A stretch of 64,000 bases of DNA, taken from the NCBI GenBank assembly GCA_905234865.1, contig CAJOJE010000001.1, positions 178,021 to 242,020 of the forward strand. Reading direction: 5' to 3'. Position numbers and translations under genes: made by a program. The stretch is from Candidatus Gastranaerophilales bacterium (lineage in GTDB: Bacteria; Cyanobacteriota; Vampirovibrionia; Gastranaerophilales; Gastranaerophilaceae). The notes beneath the pieces are model-generated. The model ran no database searches, was not told the DNA's origin, and worked only from the letters and a program-made list of their open reading frames with translations. Of this stretch, positions 47,619 through 56,397 are shown piece by piece; the first letter of the stretch is position 1, and the number at the start of each line of letters is the position of its first letter.

Positions 47619-47987
47619 TTAAACATTAATATTTGCAACTTCTCTCTCAAAATCGCTTTGAATAGACCTTGCAATTTGAATTAATTTATTCATATCCGAA
47701 TTACAATATTGGAGAGCAATTTTTTTAAGAGCATTGGAAACAACATCGGTGTTTGAATAAGCCGTTCTGTAAAAGAATTTTTTGCCTTGCTTAATTCTTA
47801 TTAAAACTTCTTTTTCGTATAATCTGTCCATAACGGTTTTTATTGTCGTATAAGCACGCTTTGTTTTTTCCGACGAGCTTATATAATCAAAAACGTCCTT
47901 TACAGAATTTTTATACATACCTTCCGCTTCCAATTCCCATAAAGCGCCGAGTATTATACTCTCTAGAGAACCATGCCTGAAATTCAT
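47619..47987 (-). CDS. BlaI/MecI-family transcriptional repressor
   Basis: 122 residues. The winged-helix pattern LESIILGALWELEAEG, then TTIKTVMDRLYEKEVLIRIKQGKKFFYR, matches BlaI/MecI/CopY repressors. The C-terminal helix would dimerise. No BlaR1/MecR1-type protease-sensor gene is adjacent. It probably regulates its own operon with the unknown and TadE-like genes. Confidence 0.85.
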   Translation of the reverse strand: MNFRHGSLESIILGALWELEAEGMYKNSVKDVFDYISSSEKTKRAYTTIKTVMDRLYEKEVLIRIKQGKKFFYRTAYSNTDVVSNALKKIALQYCNSDMNKLIQIARSIQSDFEREVANINV

Positions 47988-48072
47988 TATCTTTTCCTAT
48001 ATTTTACCCAAAATAATTATATCACTTTTCAATAAAATAAAAACCCCTGAAAATTTTTTTTATCCGAACGAC

Positions 48073-49743
48073 TTACTCCAACATGGTTTTGGAGCGGAGT
48101 TTTCTATGAAATGTAATTGCAAACCTGTGGGCTTCATCTCTTATTTGTTGAAAAAAATGAAGTGCGCTTGAAGTTTTTGAAAAAACGACAGGATTGGATT
48201 TTCCGATAATAAAAACTTCTTCCTCTCTTTTTGCAAGAGAAACCATATCAATTTTAAGATTAAATTTGTCCATAGCCGCCTTTGCGCTCGACAATTGTCC
48301 TTTGCCGCCGTCAATTATAATAAGATCCGGAACATAATCTTTTTTTTCGGCAATTCTTTTAAAACGGCGCAAAAGAATTTCATTCATGGATTTAAAGTCA
48401 TTCACTTCGCCTTTTTCAATTGTTTTTAATTTATATTTTCTGTACAGACTTTTTTTCGGAACTCCGTTTTCAAAAACAACCTGTGACGCAACGGTATTTG
48501 TTCCTTGAATATGTGAAATATCATAGCACTCTGCTATATGGGGAAATTTTTTAAGCCCCAACTTTTCCATTATGTAGCCGCCTACAACGTTATAATCATC
48601 CTGTATTTCCCTTAAATTCTTTAATTTTATCTGTTCTAAATTATAAACTGCGTTCTTTCCCGCAAGCTCTAAAATTTCTCTGTCTTTTTCGGTTTTAGGG
48701 GAAATTATTTTAACGGGGGCGCCTTTTCTTGTCGTAAGCCATTGCTCGTATAAAGATTTATCGGACGGAACTTCGTGTACAATAATATTTTTCGGTATAT
48801 CGGTATCGGACAAAACTGAGTAATATTCTCTCATAACCGCTTTAATAACTTCATTGACATCAAAAGAAAATTCGGTTGAAACACCGGTAAAATCAAAATC
48901 TTTTTTATTAATCAAGCATCCGTCACGAATTTCCAAAATTGCGGCGCAAAATATGTCGTTTTCGCTTATGACACCCAAATAATCGGCATTAACGGATGTT
49001 TTTTCGGAAACTATTTTTTGCTTTTCCATGGTTTTTACAATGTCATTATAAGAGTTTCTGTAATTTGCGGCTTTTTCAAATTCTAAATTGTCGGAAGCAT
49101 TTTTCATTTGCTGCTCTATGATTTTTAAAAGTTCGGATTTTCTTCCGGTTAAAAAAAGCTCAACATCTTTTATAACCTTTTTATATTCTTCGGAAGAAAC
49201 AAGTCTTTGACATGGCGCCATACATTGACCCATATCGTAATACAGGCATGGACGGGAATTAAATTTAGGGGTTTTGCATTTTTTTAAAGGAAAAACTTTT
49301 TGTATAACTTCAAGTGTTGCCCACATTGCCCTTGAATCGGTGTAAGGTCCGAAATATTTACCTTTGACGGGATTTCTGTTAGCTTTTCTTACAACCGTAA
49401 TTCTAGGATAATCTTCATCCGTTATCACAAAATAGGGGAATTTTTTATCGTCTTTTAAAAGAATATTATATCTGGGCTTATATTTTTTAATCAGTTCCGA
49501 TTCTAAAATTAAAGCTTCAACTTCATTGTCAACCACGATGCACTCTATCTTTGCGATTTTTGGAACCATGACATTAACTTTTATTGAATTATTTGAAACA
49601 AAATAACTTCTTACCCTGTTAAATAAATTTTTTGCCTTTCCGACGTAAATAACGTTGCCGTCCTTATCGTAAAACTGATAAGAACCGGGAAGTTTCGGCA
49701 TGAGCTTAACTTGAGAGAGAACATTTTTATCAATATCTTTCAT
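48073..49743 (-). CDS. uvrC: UvrABC system protein C lacking the C-terminal helix-hairpin-helix domain
   Basis: 556 residues. The N-terminal GIY-YIG nuclease has VIYVGKAKNLFNRVRSYF. The Cys cluster and UVR motif follow (LEFEKAANYRNSYNDI), then the RNase H-like nuclease with CYDISHIQGT, IIDGGKGQL and DEAHRFAITFHRK. The protein stops 9 residues after this last motif, so the usual tandem HhH domain of about 50 residues is absent; no such sequence lies downstream in any frame. It makes both incisions in nucleotide excision repair. Confidence 0.93.
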   Translation of the reverse strand: MKDIDKNVLSQVKLMPKLPGSYQFYDKDGNVIYVGKAKNLFNRVRSYFVSNNSIKVNVMVPKIAKIECIVVDNEVEALILESELIKKYKPRYNILLKDDKKFPYFVITDEDYPRITVVRKANRNPVKGKYFGPYTDSRAMWATLEVIQKVFPLKKCKTPKFNSRPCLYYDMGQCMAPCQRLVSSEEYKKVIKDVELFLTGRKSELLKIIEQQMKNASDNLEFEKAANYRNSYNDIVKTMEKQKIVSEKTSVNADYLGVISENDIFCAAILEIRDGCLINKKDFDFTGVSTEFSFDVNEVIKAVMREYYSVLSDTDIPKNIIVHEVPSDKSLYEQWLTTRKGAPVKIISPKTEKDREILELAGKNAVYNLEQIKLKNLREIQDDYNVVGGYIMEKLGLKKFPHIAECYDISHIQGTNTVASQVVFENGVPKKSLYRKYKLKTIEKGEVNDFKSMNEILLRRFKRIAEKKDYVPDLIIIDGGKGQLSSAKAAMDKFNLKIDMVSLAKREEEVFIIGKSNPVVFSKTSSALHFFQQIRDEAHRFAITFHRKLRSKTMLE

Positions 49744-50090
49744 TAATTGAAATTAACCTTTAATTTGTCGCCCTTATTAAATTTATAAGACTCGTCAAAA
49801 AATTCTATCACATATTTTGCACCCCAAACGGGAGGAAGAATTTTATTCGGCTTAACATTGTAAAAAGTTTCAATTACATTAAAGTTTTCATCTAAAAAGA
49901 CGATATGAAATATTACAAAACAAAAAAATGAGTGCATCCAATAACAATCACGAAACAATAAGGCTTTATAGGAAAATTTCTTTTGAAACATAATGCCTGT
50001 CAATTTAGTAAAAAAGGAATCGGCAACAACACAGTCGAAAACCTTGTCACCGGATTGAAATAAAACTTCACAAACCTTGTCTTTACCCAT
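49743..50090 (-). CDS. DUF192 family protein
   Basis: 115 residues. The pattern DSFFTKLTGIMFQKKF, then DCYWMHSFFCFVIFHIVFLDENFNVIE, matches the small beta-barrel DUF192 family. Unlike many members it has no signal peptide here. Function unknown. uvrC starts one base inside its stop codon (TAATG), so the two are coupled. Confidence 0.78.
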   Translation of the reverse strand: MGKDKVCEVLFQSGDKVFDCVVADSFFTKLTGIMFQKKFSYKALLFRDCYWMHSFFCFVIFHIVFLDENFNVIETFYNVKPNKILPPVWGAKYVIEFFDESYKFNKGDKLKVNFN

Positions 50091-50237
50091 TATAATCCCT
50101 CATGAAATATGCTATTATTATATTTGGTATTGTAATTGATGTCACGCCATTTTTAAAGTATTAACCAAGTAAATTATACCCCTTTTTAACCGAAAAACGC
50201 AAACTAAAATGCCCTAACAAGGCAAGGAGCAATAAAA

Positions 50238-50519
50238 ATGTACTTAGAGTATCGAATTGACAACGACGAGCTTCAGGACGCCTGGCTTCAAACTCTGCTT
50301 GGTTTAATCGACGAATTAAACTGCAAATACCAAATGTTTTTTGAAGAAGGGTATTCGGCGAAGAAAAAATGCTTCACCCAGACAAGAATTATTAAAATAA
50401 CCGGTTCTAACCCTATGCTTGGCTGGCTGAAGCTAAGAATGGAACGTTATTCACATGTTATAAACACATTGAATAACTATGCCGAATTATATATTTCAAA
50501 ACTCGACGAAGAAAATTAA
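50238..50519 (+). CDS. Small protein of unknown function
   Basis: 93 residues (MYLEYRIDNDELQ start), mixed alpha/beta with a basic helix (LGWLKLRMERYSH). No signal or membrane segment. AAGGAG lies a few bases before the ATG. It stands alone on the plus strand with a 147-base leader region and ends one base from the converging bL25 gene. I recognise no family. Confidence 0.65.
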   Translation: MYLEYRIDNDELQDAWLQTLLGLIDELNCKYQMFFEEGYSAKKKCFTQTRIIKITGSNPMLGWLKLRMERYSHVINTLNNYAELYISKLDEEN

Positions 50520-50520
50520 C

Positions 50521-50799
50521 CTATTTTACAACTGCAAATTCTGCGGACATAATTTCGGACGTTGCATAGTTTATTTGAACATTTTTTGTAACGGTTGAAT
50601 ATGTCTTGTTATTGTAGTCGATTTCAAAAGAGGTTTCTTTATCTTTTGCATAAGCAATTTTAAACGCATGAGTATCAAGAACGATATTCAAGCTTAAGTC
50701 TTTTCCGTATACTGTGACGGGAAGAAGCCCTTTTTGTCTTAATTGACGGGGATTTAAACCTTGTTCTCTGTCTTTTGCTTCCAATTTAACGGTAGTCAT
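50521..50799 (-). CDS. rplY: Ribosomal protein bL25, short form
   Basis: 92 residues. The opening VKLEAKDREQGLNPRQLRQKGLLPVTVYGKD matches the L25 start (lone N-terminal domain, as in E. coli RplY), and the ending with alternating strands fits the 5S-rRNA-binding beta-barrel. The Ctc-type C-terminal extension is absent. It is monocistronic and converges with a small unknown gene. Confidence 0.85.
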   Translation of the reverse strand: MTTVKLEAKDREQGLNPRQLRQKGLLPVTVYGKDLSLNIVLDTHAFKIAYAKDKETSFEIDYNNKTYSTVTKNVQINYATSEIMSAEFAVVK

Positions 50800-50828
50800 T
50801 TTATAATCTCCTTAATTTGAATTTACTG

Positions 50829-50856
50829 TTGCATTTTATTATTGTACCCGTAAAAT
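50829..50856 (+). promoter_or_regulatory. Promoter placed to give a leaderless folP mRNA
   Basis: TTGCAT at 50829-50834, a 16-base spacer, and TAAAAT at 50851-50856. The folP ATG at 50863 lies 6 bases after the -10, at the expected transcription start. No ribosome site is possible. Confidence 0.6.
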
Positions 50857-50862
50857 AATTAA

Positions 50863-52005
50863 ATGCAATTTAATGTAAAAATAATTAATTCTGAAAATAT
50901 AAAAGAAGAAATCGAAAAAATCGGTTTTGATTTAAGATATATATCAGAAGGGGTTAAAAAACACGAATTTTTAAACATTAAAATTTCGGATATCAAACCC
51001 CACATTTCAACGATTATAAAAGAAACGGCACTGTCGAAAGGGTGCGATGCGGCCGTTCATAAAGGAGTTTTATTAAGAACGACCGAAAGCTCCGATTTAA
51101 TTTTATCGGGAAGTCTTAAACAGATTGAAGAAGTTGCATTTTCACTTCAAAAACAACAATTTAATCTAAATATTTTATCGGATGAAATATTATCTTTAAT
51201 CGGAAACAAAAAGTGCTATTGCCCCAAAATTATGGGCATTTTAAACGTAACCGAAGATTCGTTTTCGGACGGCGGAAAATTTATAGACCCCAAAAAAGCA
51301 ATAGCTCATGGCAAGAAATTAATTAATGAAGGAGCAGATATTATTGATATAGGAGCGGAATCAACGGCGCCGAACAGAAAGGAAATTCCCTTTGAAACGG
51401 AAATTGAAAGGCTCTTGCCCGTTATAAGAGAATTAAAAAAAGAAAATATACCGATTTCAATTGATACAAGACACCATAAAACGGCAGAAATCATGATAAA
51501 AGAAGGAGCCGATATCATAAACGATGTATCGGGAATGAATTTTGACCCAAAAATGCTTGAAGTTATAAAAAACTTCGATGTTAAAATTTGCATTGTACAT
51601 TCCAAAGGTAATCCCGACAATATGGACGCTTTAGATACATATAACGATTTAAAAAAAGAAGTTTTTAATTTTCTTCAATCAAAAATTATTCTTCTTAACG
51701 AAAACGGAATAAGTAATGACAGAATAATTACCGATGTCGGATTCGGCTTTGCAAAAAATATAGACCAAAATTTTGAACTTATGAAATCGGTTAAAGAATT
51801 TAACTCGCTTAAAACAGAAACCCTTGCGGGAGTTTCAAGAAAAAGATTTATAAAAAGCATATCAAATGACGATATTGACGATGTAACAATGCTTGCAAGT
51901 TTTTATTTCATGCAAAATAATGTCGACATAATAAGAGTTCATAACGTTTCTAAGACGATTGAAGCCAAAAATTTATACGAAAAACTTTATTTATCGGCAA
52001 AATAA
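50863..52005 (+). CDS. folP: Dihydropteroate synthase with N-terminal extension
   Basis: 380 residues. The DHPS barrel begins near residue 122 with MGILNVTEDSFSDGGKF, followed by GADIIDIGAESTAPN, ISIDTRHHKTA and DVSGMNFD. It joins DHPP with p-aminobenzoate, and is the sulfonamide target. The first 120 residues are an extra domain seen in the longer DHPS type. Its 3' end overlaps the converging gene by 19 bases. Confidence 0.93.
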   Translation: MQFNVKIINSENIKEEIEKIGFDLRYISEGVKKHEFLNIKISDIKPHISTIIKETALSKGCDAAVHKGVLLRTTESSDLILSGSLKQIEEVAFSLQKQQFNLNILSDEILSLIGNKKCYCPKIMGILNVTEDSFSDGGKFIDPKKAIAHGKKLINEGADIIDIGAESTAPNRKEIPFETEIERLLPVIRELKKENIPISIDTRHHKTAEIMIKEGADIINDVSGMNFDPKMLEVIKNFDVKICIVHSKGNPDNMDALDTYNDLKKEVFNFLQSKIILLNENGISNDRIITDVGFGFAKNIDQNFELMKSVKEFNSLKTETLAGVSRKRFIKSISNDDIDDVTMLASFYFMQNNVDIIRVHNVSKTIEAKNLYEKLYLSAK

Positions 52006-52775
52006 TAATCTTGATATTCTATTTTTAAGTTTGCAATTTCAATGTCGTCATAATCGGTGTAAGTATATTGAAACAGGTTTTTACCCGTCTTTATCACAAT
52101 TTCGTTTTTCTCTTTTATAAGTTCTTTCGGAATTATGATTTTTAAATTATCGCCGTTTAGTTTCAACTCGCCAATTGTATGAGAATTAAAAATAACAAGA
52201 GCAGGCGAAGAGTATGAAGTACTTATGGAATTTTGACCCGTTTCCCTTGCTTCTTTTGTATCAAGACCGATAACGGAACCGAAAACAAGATATGGAGATT
52301 TTGCATAATCAGGGTTTTCTATTGAAAAAGTTTTAGAATAATAAGGGCCGATCGATTTCACTTTAAATTGACTGCAATTAGCGGAATGCTTGGAATAAAC
52401 GTTATCCCCGAGGTGGAATACGCCCTTTTCTATAATAATTTTGTTTTTATTTAATTTTTCGATACCTATTTTAAGCGGAGAGGACGAATTAATTGTAATT
52501 GAAAAGGGGCTGTATCCTTCTTTTTCAACCTGCAAAATAAGGGGTTTATCAATATTTATATTAAGTTTAAAATTCCCCTTATCATCAGTTACGGTTGAAA
52601 AGCTGCCGTCTTGAAGATAAATTTTTGCACCCGAAACGGGGGAATTACTCGATAAATCAAAGACCGTCGATTTATTTTGAACAAAATCATCATGCCTGAT
52701 ATTACCCGATATTGTATCGGTGCAAAACCCCTTTGAAAATAAAAATATCAAAAAAACCAAAAGATATTTTTTCAA
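51987..52775 (-). CDS. Secreted protein with carboxypeptidase-regulatory-like domain
   Basis: 262 residues. A signal peptide of about 18 residues (MKKYLLVFLIFLFSKGFC) comes first. Residues 35-100 form a CarboxypepD_reg-like beta-sandwich (SPVSGAKIYLQDG, DDKGNFKLNI, VEKEGYSPFSI). The rest is beta-rich without a known motif. Such domains occur in surface and periplasmic proteins and bind rather than catalyse. The 3' end overlaps folP by 19 bases. Confidence 0.75.
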   Translation of the reverse strand: MKKYLLVFLIFLFSKGFCTDTISGNIRHDDFVQNKSTVFDLSSNSPVSGAKIYLQDGSFSTVTDDKGNFKLNINIDKPLILQVEKEGYSPFSITINSSSPLKIGIEKLNKNKIIIEKGVFHLGDNVYSKHSANCSQFKVKSIGPYYSKTFSIENPDYAKSPYLVFGSVIGLDTKEARETGQNSISTSYSSPALVIFNSHTIGELKLNGDNLKIIIPKELIKEKNEIVIKTGKNLFQYTYTDYDDIEIANLKIEYQDYYFADK

Positions 52776-52839
52776 AACACTGTCTCCTTTTATATAAGTC
52801 TAAAAGGAGTTAAACGAATTAAAATCGGAAAAGCATATA

Positions 52840-54408
52840 TCAGGCGGTTAAATTTTTATTTTGATTATTGTCGGAAGATAAATTATATCCTTTTGTTCCT
52901 GTCAGCATGTCAGACACGACATATTGGAGTTTTGGAATAAGATAAGCAAGCCCGAATATTGCAAAACCTACTCCGAGCATGTGGAAACAAAGATTTTTTC
53001 TGTTTAGGTGTTTAGTATATTTATCAATAATTTCATCATTTATAACACCGTTTTGCGCTTTATCTTTCGCAAATCTTTCAAGACCGAATATGTACTCATC
53101 AAAACTGTTTCTGATTTTTTCCAGACTGCTTCTTGAAACAAAGGAACGGACATTATCGGATTTCCCGTCCGTAACGCTTGAAATTGCGGATTTCAAAAAT
53201 TCAGGATCCGAAGTATGAGAATTTGACATAATATCTTGAACTTGCCTTTTTGACAAAACAGATGCTCTGACTCCGCTTTCATTCAATAATTGAGGCTGGA
53301 GCAAGGACATTTTTTGAGCTTTATCGCTAAAAAGGTTTCCCGTCTGACGATTAAATTCATCAAGCCAAATTGTGCCGTTATCTTTGAATTTAATGTTTGA
53401 CGTAAGAGCGTTAAGTTCTTCGTTAGACATAATAGAAGAAGAAAAATACGTGTTTGAAACGCCCGATTGCGAAAGATTTGCTCCTTTAAGAACGTTTTTT
53501 AACATCTCACCCGTTGCTTCAGCGCCTTTCGGGTGAATATCCGGAGTATTTGTCAATTTTCTAAGGCCGGATGAAAAAATGGGAGCGGCAAAAATATAAA
53601 AGAAACTTGAAACGGAATCTCTAAAGCCGTATTCGATTGCCTCTTTTGAATTTCTTGACGTACCTACCCTGCCTGCAAGCATGCCGACATCGGAAGATAA
53701 AAGTCTCCAAGCGTTATCGTTTTCAAGATTATGAGAAGCATGCAAAATTCCGTTCAAAAGCTCACCGCCGCCTTTAAAAGAAATATTGCCCGATGATTTT
53801 GCCTTTTCTACAAATTGATTTATGTTTACATAATTTGAATTTGAAAACAAATCACCGTTATCAGGATTATTTTTCGGCTCGGGAGCGGTTTTTTTATCGG
53901 TATTAATAAAAAACCTAACGATTTTATCAGCCAAACCTTGTTTATATTCACCGTTTTTATCGGGGATAGGAGGAAGGTTTTGTTGTTCCCTGAAAGCATT
54001 GGTCATAGCTTTTTTAAGTGCGGGAACGGCTCCTCCCATGGCAATAACACCCAAAATCGTTGCCGTTGCGATTTTTGTAAATTTAAACCCTGCAGTAAGA
54101 GCTTTTTTATCTTTTACATGAGAAAAAGGATCACGTAGAGAGTCTTTACCGACATCAGTTCCAAGCTCTTTTAAACCGAGTATTTTCTCGCCTATAAAAT
54201 CTCCGACTTTATTAAACGCTTTAATACCGAAAAGCCAAACGGCAGCACCTAAAGTTTCTTCACAAATTCGTTCTCTGCCTTCCTGAACACCCCCGTGTTG
54301 ATACCCCTGATAAGTGCGACCGAGCGTTGTCGGAACCTCTATCAAGAGCATGGGAAGAGTATTTTCTGAGTTTTGTAAATAAGACAATACGGGTGTAACT
54401 GAAGGCAT
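52840..54408 (-). CDS. Large membrane-associated protein, unknown
   Basis: 522 residues. No signal peptide. A weakly hydrophobic segment near residue 110 (ATATILGVIAMGGAVPALKKA) and one clear membrane helix near the C-terminus (LGVGFAIFGLAYLI) are visible; between them is a Ser/Asn/Asp-rich soluble region. No known domain. It may be a lineage-specific envelope protein. A Met20 start is possible. No Shine-Dalgarno is seen at 54408. Confidence 0.65.
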   Translation of the reverse strand: MPSVTPVLSYLQNSENTLPMLLIEVPTTLGRTYQGYQHGGVQEGRERICEETLGAAVWLFGIKAFNKVGDFIGEKILGLKELGTDVGKDSLRDPFSHVKDKKALTAGFKFTKIATATILGVIAMGGAVPALKKAMTNAFREQQNLPPIPDKNGEYKQGLADKIVRFFINTDKKTAPEPKNNPDNGDLFSNSNYVNINQFVEKAKSSGNISFKGGGELLNGILHASHNLENDNAWRLLSSDVGMLAGRVGTSRNSKEAIEYGFRDSVSSFFYIFAAPIFSSGLRKLTNTPDIHPKGAEATGEMLKNVLKGANLSQSGVSNTYFSSSIMSNEELNALTSNIKFKDNGTIWLDEFNRQTGNLFSDKAQKMSLLQPQLLNESGVRASVLSKRQVQDIMSNSHTSDPEFLKSAISSVTDGKSDNVRSFVSRSSLEKIRNSFDEYIFGLERFAKDKAQNGVINDEIIDKYTKHLNRKNLCFHMLGVGFAIFGLAYLIPKLQYVVSDMLTGTKGYNLSSDNNQNKNLTA

Positions 54409-54486
54409 ATTTCGTTGTTAATACTAATCTCGTTTTCAATTGTAGTAAAAACAATAAAAAAAATTATTTGCCAAAAAATATTACAA

Positions 54487-55152
54487 TTATAACAATTCGT
54501 AACCTGTTAATTCGGAAATTTGCTTTCTCCAGTTTTGAATTATCTCATCGTCATCAAGTTGATATGAGATTAATTTGCCCGTTTTAACCTCGACAAGAGG
54601 GCGTTTAAACGGATTCCAGTTATACTTTTCAAGTCCCGAGATTGCAACGGGAAGTATATCAGTTTTGGTCATTTTTGCGATTACGACAAAACCTTTGTTG
54701 ATTTCTTCGATTTTCTTATTTTTTCTTATTCCGCCTTGAGGAAAAATACAAAGACTCCAGCCTTTTTTCAAAACCGCATTTGCGGTTTTAATCGTTGAAA
54801 CTTCGAGTTTTTCACGATTAACGGGGAATCCGCCCAATCTTGAAATATTAACCGAAAGATACTCGGAAATTTCAAAAAGTTCTTTTTTTGCCATAAAAGC
54901 AAGTTTTGTATTGGTCGCCCAAGACATAATAAAAGGGTCAAAATAGCAAATATGATTCCCAGCGGCAATACATGGGATATTTGGTAAAAGTTTCGTATTA
55001 CGGGTAAGTTTAAAATTATAAAAGATTGAAGCAATGAGAGGTATAAAAAGAATTCTCAGTGCGTAAATCTGGTAAAGACGCGTTAAGATATTAAAATCTT
55101 TTCCGGTTTTTCCCGTATAATCCTTATAATTTAATTTTTTTTCTTCGCCCAT
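54487..55152 (-). CDS. plsC: 1-acyl-glycerol-3-phosphate acyltransferase (PlsC family), copy A
   Basis: 221 residues from ATG 55152. The catalytic NHxxxxD motif is NHICYFDP; FPQGG and VAISGLEKYN are later blocks. It transfers an acyl chain to lysophosphatidic acid at the inner membrane. An upstream in-frame start at 55200 lies inside the preceding gene. GAGGGGT precedes the chosen ATG. It follows a paralog by 7 bases. Confidence 0.88.
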   Translation of the reverse strand: MGEEKKLNYKDYTGKTGKDFNILTRLYQIYALRILFIPLIASIFYNFKLTRNTKLLPNIPCIAAGNHICYFDPFIMSWATNTKLAFMAKKELFEISEYLSVNISRLGGFPVNREKLEVSTIKTANAVLKKGWSLCIFPQGGIRKNKKIEEINKGFVVIAKMTKTDILPVAISGLEKYNWNPFKRPLVEVKTGKLISYQLDDDEIIQNWRKQISELTGYELL

Positions 55153-55159
55153 ACAAAAA

Positions 55160-55783
55160 CTACCCCTCGTTAAGTTCCGAAACAGCCTTAATCCACTCAT
55201 CTTCCATAGTTTTAGGATCCGAAAAAGGAATCATTTTTCCTATGTTAATTTTCATATGCCCCTTAAAAGCATGCCTTTCATCTTTTGCCGCACCGCTTAT
55301 AAAAACAGGCAATATCGGAGCCTTTGTGGCTTTTGCGAGAGCCGTAAAACCTCTTGAAATATTTTCCATGCTTCCGTCAACTTGTCTCGTACCTTGAGGA
55401 AAAAGCCCCAAAACCCAATCGGTATTCTTAATTCCGATTGCGGTTTTAATGGTAGAAACGTCGAGCTTATCCCTGTTTACGGCAAAAGCACCCAAAAAAT
55501 CCAAAAATAAGCTCATAATTTTATTTTCAAACAGTTCTTTTTTAGCCATATAAGCAATGGGTCTGCCTACCGCAGATACGATTAAAAAAGGATCGACAGC
55601 GCTCACATGGTTTGAAGCTACAATGAAAAACCCTTTTTTCGGCACATTTTCTCTGCCTTTAATTTTAAGGTTGCATGCAATTTTGTAATATAAACCGTAA
55701 ACCCAATTACAGGTTATATATATAAAGAATGTTCTAAACCGGTTATATTCGGACGGTTTTCTTTGAGAATAACTTCTTGTCAT
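55160..55783 (-). CDS. 1-acyl-glycerol-3-phosphate acyltransferase (PlsC family), copy B
   Basis: 207 residues from ATG 55783, chosen for the upstream GGAG; an in-frame start at 55837 would add a Met-rich hydrophobic leader. The motif is NHVSAVDP, then FPQGTR and PVFISGAAK. Shared with copy A is the stretch VNRxKLxVSTIKTA, so the pair arose by duplication. FPQGTR is canonical here but FPQGGIR in copy A, so the copies may prefer different acceptors. Confidence 0.86.
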   Translation of the reverse strand: MTRSYSQRKPSEYNRFRTFFIYITCNWVYGLYYKIACNLKIKGRENVPKKGFFIVASNHVSAVDPFLIVSAVGRPIAYMAKKELFENKIMSLFLDFLGAFAVNRDKLDVSTIKTAIGIKNTDWVLGLFPQGTRQVDGSMENISRGFTALAKATKAPILPVFISGAAKDERHAFKGHMKINIGKMIPFSDPKTMEDEWIKAVSELNEG

Positions 55784-55898
55784 GATTTTATAAACTCCAA
55801 TGAACATCATCATACACAAAAATACCATGCCGTACAAGAAAACGGTTTACTTAAAACCATTATTTGATATAATGTTTTTGTAATCAGAGGAAAAAATA

Positions 55899-56342
55899 AT
55901 GAAAAAAAATTTAATAGCTTCCGTATTATTAAGCTTGATGACCATGCCCGTTTTTGCGGACACAATCGGAACGGTTAATTACAGAGAACTTTTGGAAAAT
56001 TATTCTAAAGCAAAAACCGTCATGAGCGAATTGGAAGATAAATCAAACGATCTTCAACGTTTTCTTTTAGATAAAGAACAGGAATTTAAAAAGCTGGATT
56101 CTGCAGTACAAAAGAAAAACTTTGAAGACCAAACCGCAAAACAACTTGCACAAAAACAAGATGCAATCGAAAAATACAGAATTAAAAAAGAAAATGAAAT
56201 TGATGCCGCAATTACAAACGCAATTAAACAGGTTGCGGTTGAAAACAATATTCAAAGCGTAGTTGATTCAAGAGTTATGTTCTACGGCGGAATCGACATT
56301 ACGGATAAAGTTTTGAAGAAATTGAATTTTGTTGCAAATTAG
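55899..56342 (+). CDS. OmpH/Skp-like periplasmic chaperone
   Basis: 147 residues. A signal peptide of about 20 residues (cleavage after VFA) is followed by IGTVNYRELLENYSKA, a long charged coiled coil (about 45-105), and a C-terminal IDITDKVLKKLN, the typical OmpH ending. Skp holds unfolded outer-membrane proteins in the periplasm, which implies an outer membrane. Lies directly upstream of tRNA-Ser. Confidence 0.88.
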   Translation: MKKNLIASVLLSLMTMPVFADTIGTVNYRELLENYSKAKTVMSELEDKSNDLQRFLLDKEQEFKKLDSAVQKKNFEDQTAKQLAQKQDAIEKYRIKKENEIDAAITNAIKQVAVENNIQSVVDSRVMFYGGIDITDKVLKKLNFVAN

Positions 56343-56397
56343 TCTTTACAAAAAATTATTTTCAAAGATAATATTAAAGTAGCCGATTAATATTTTT

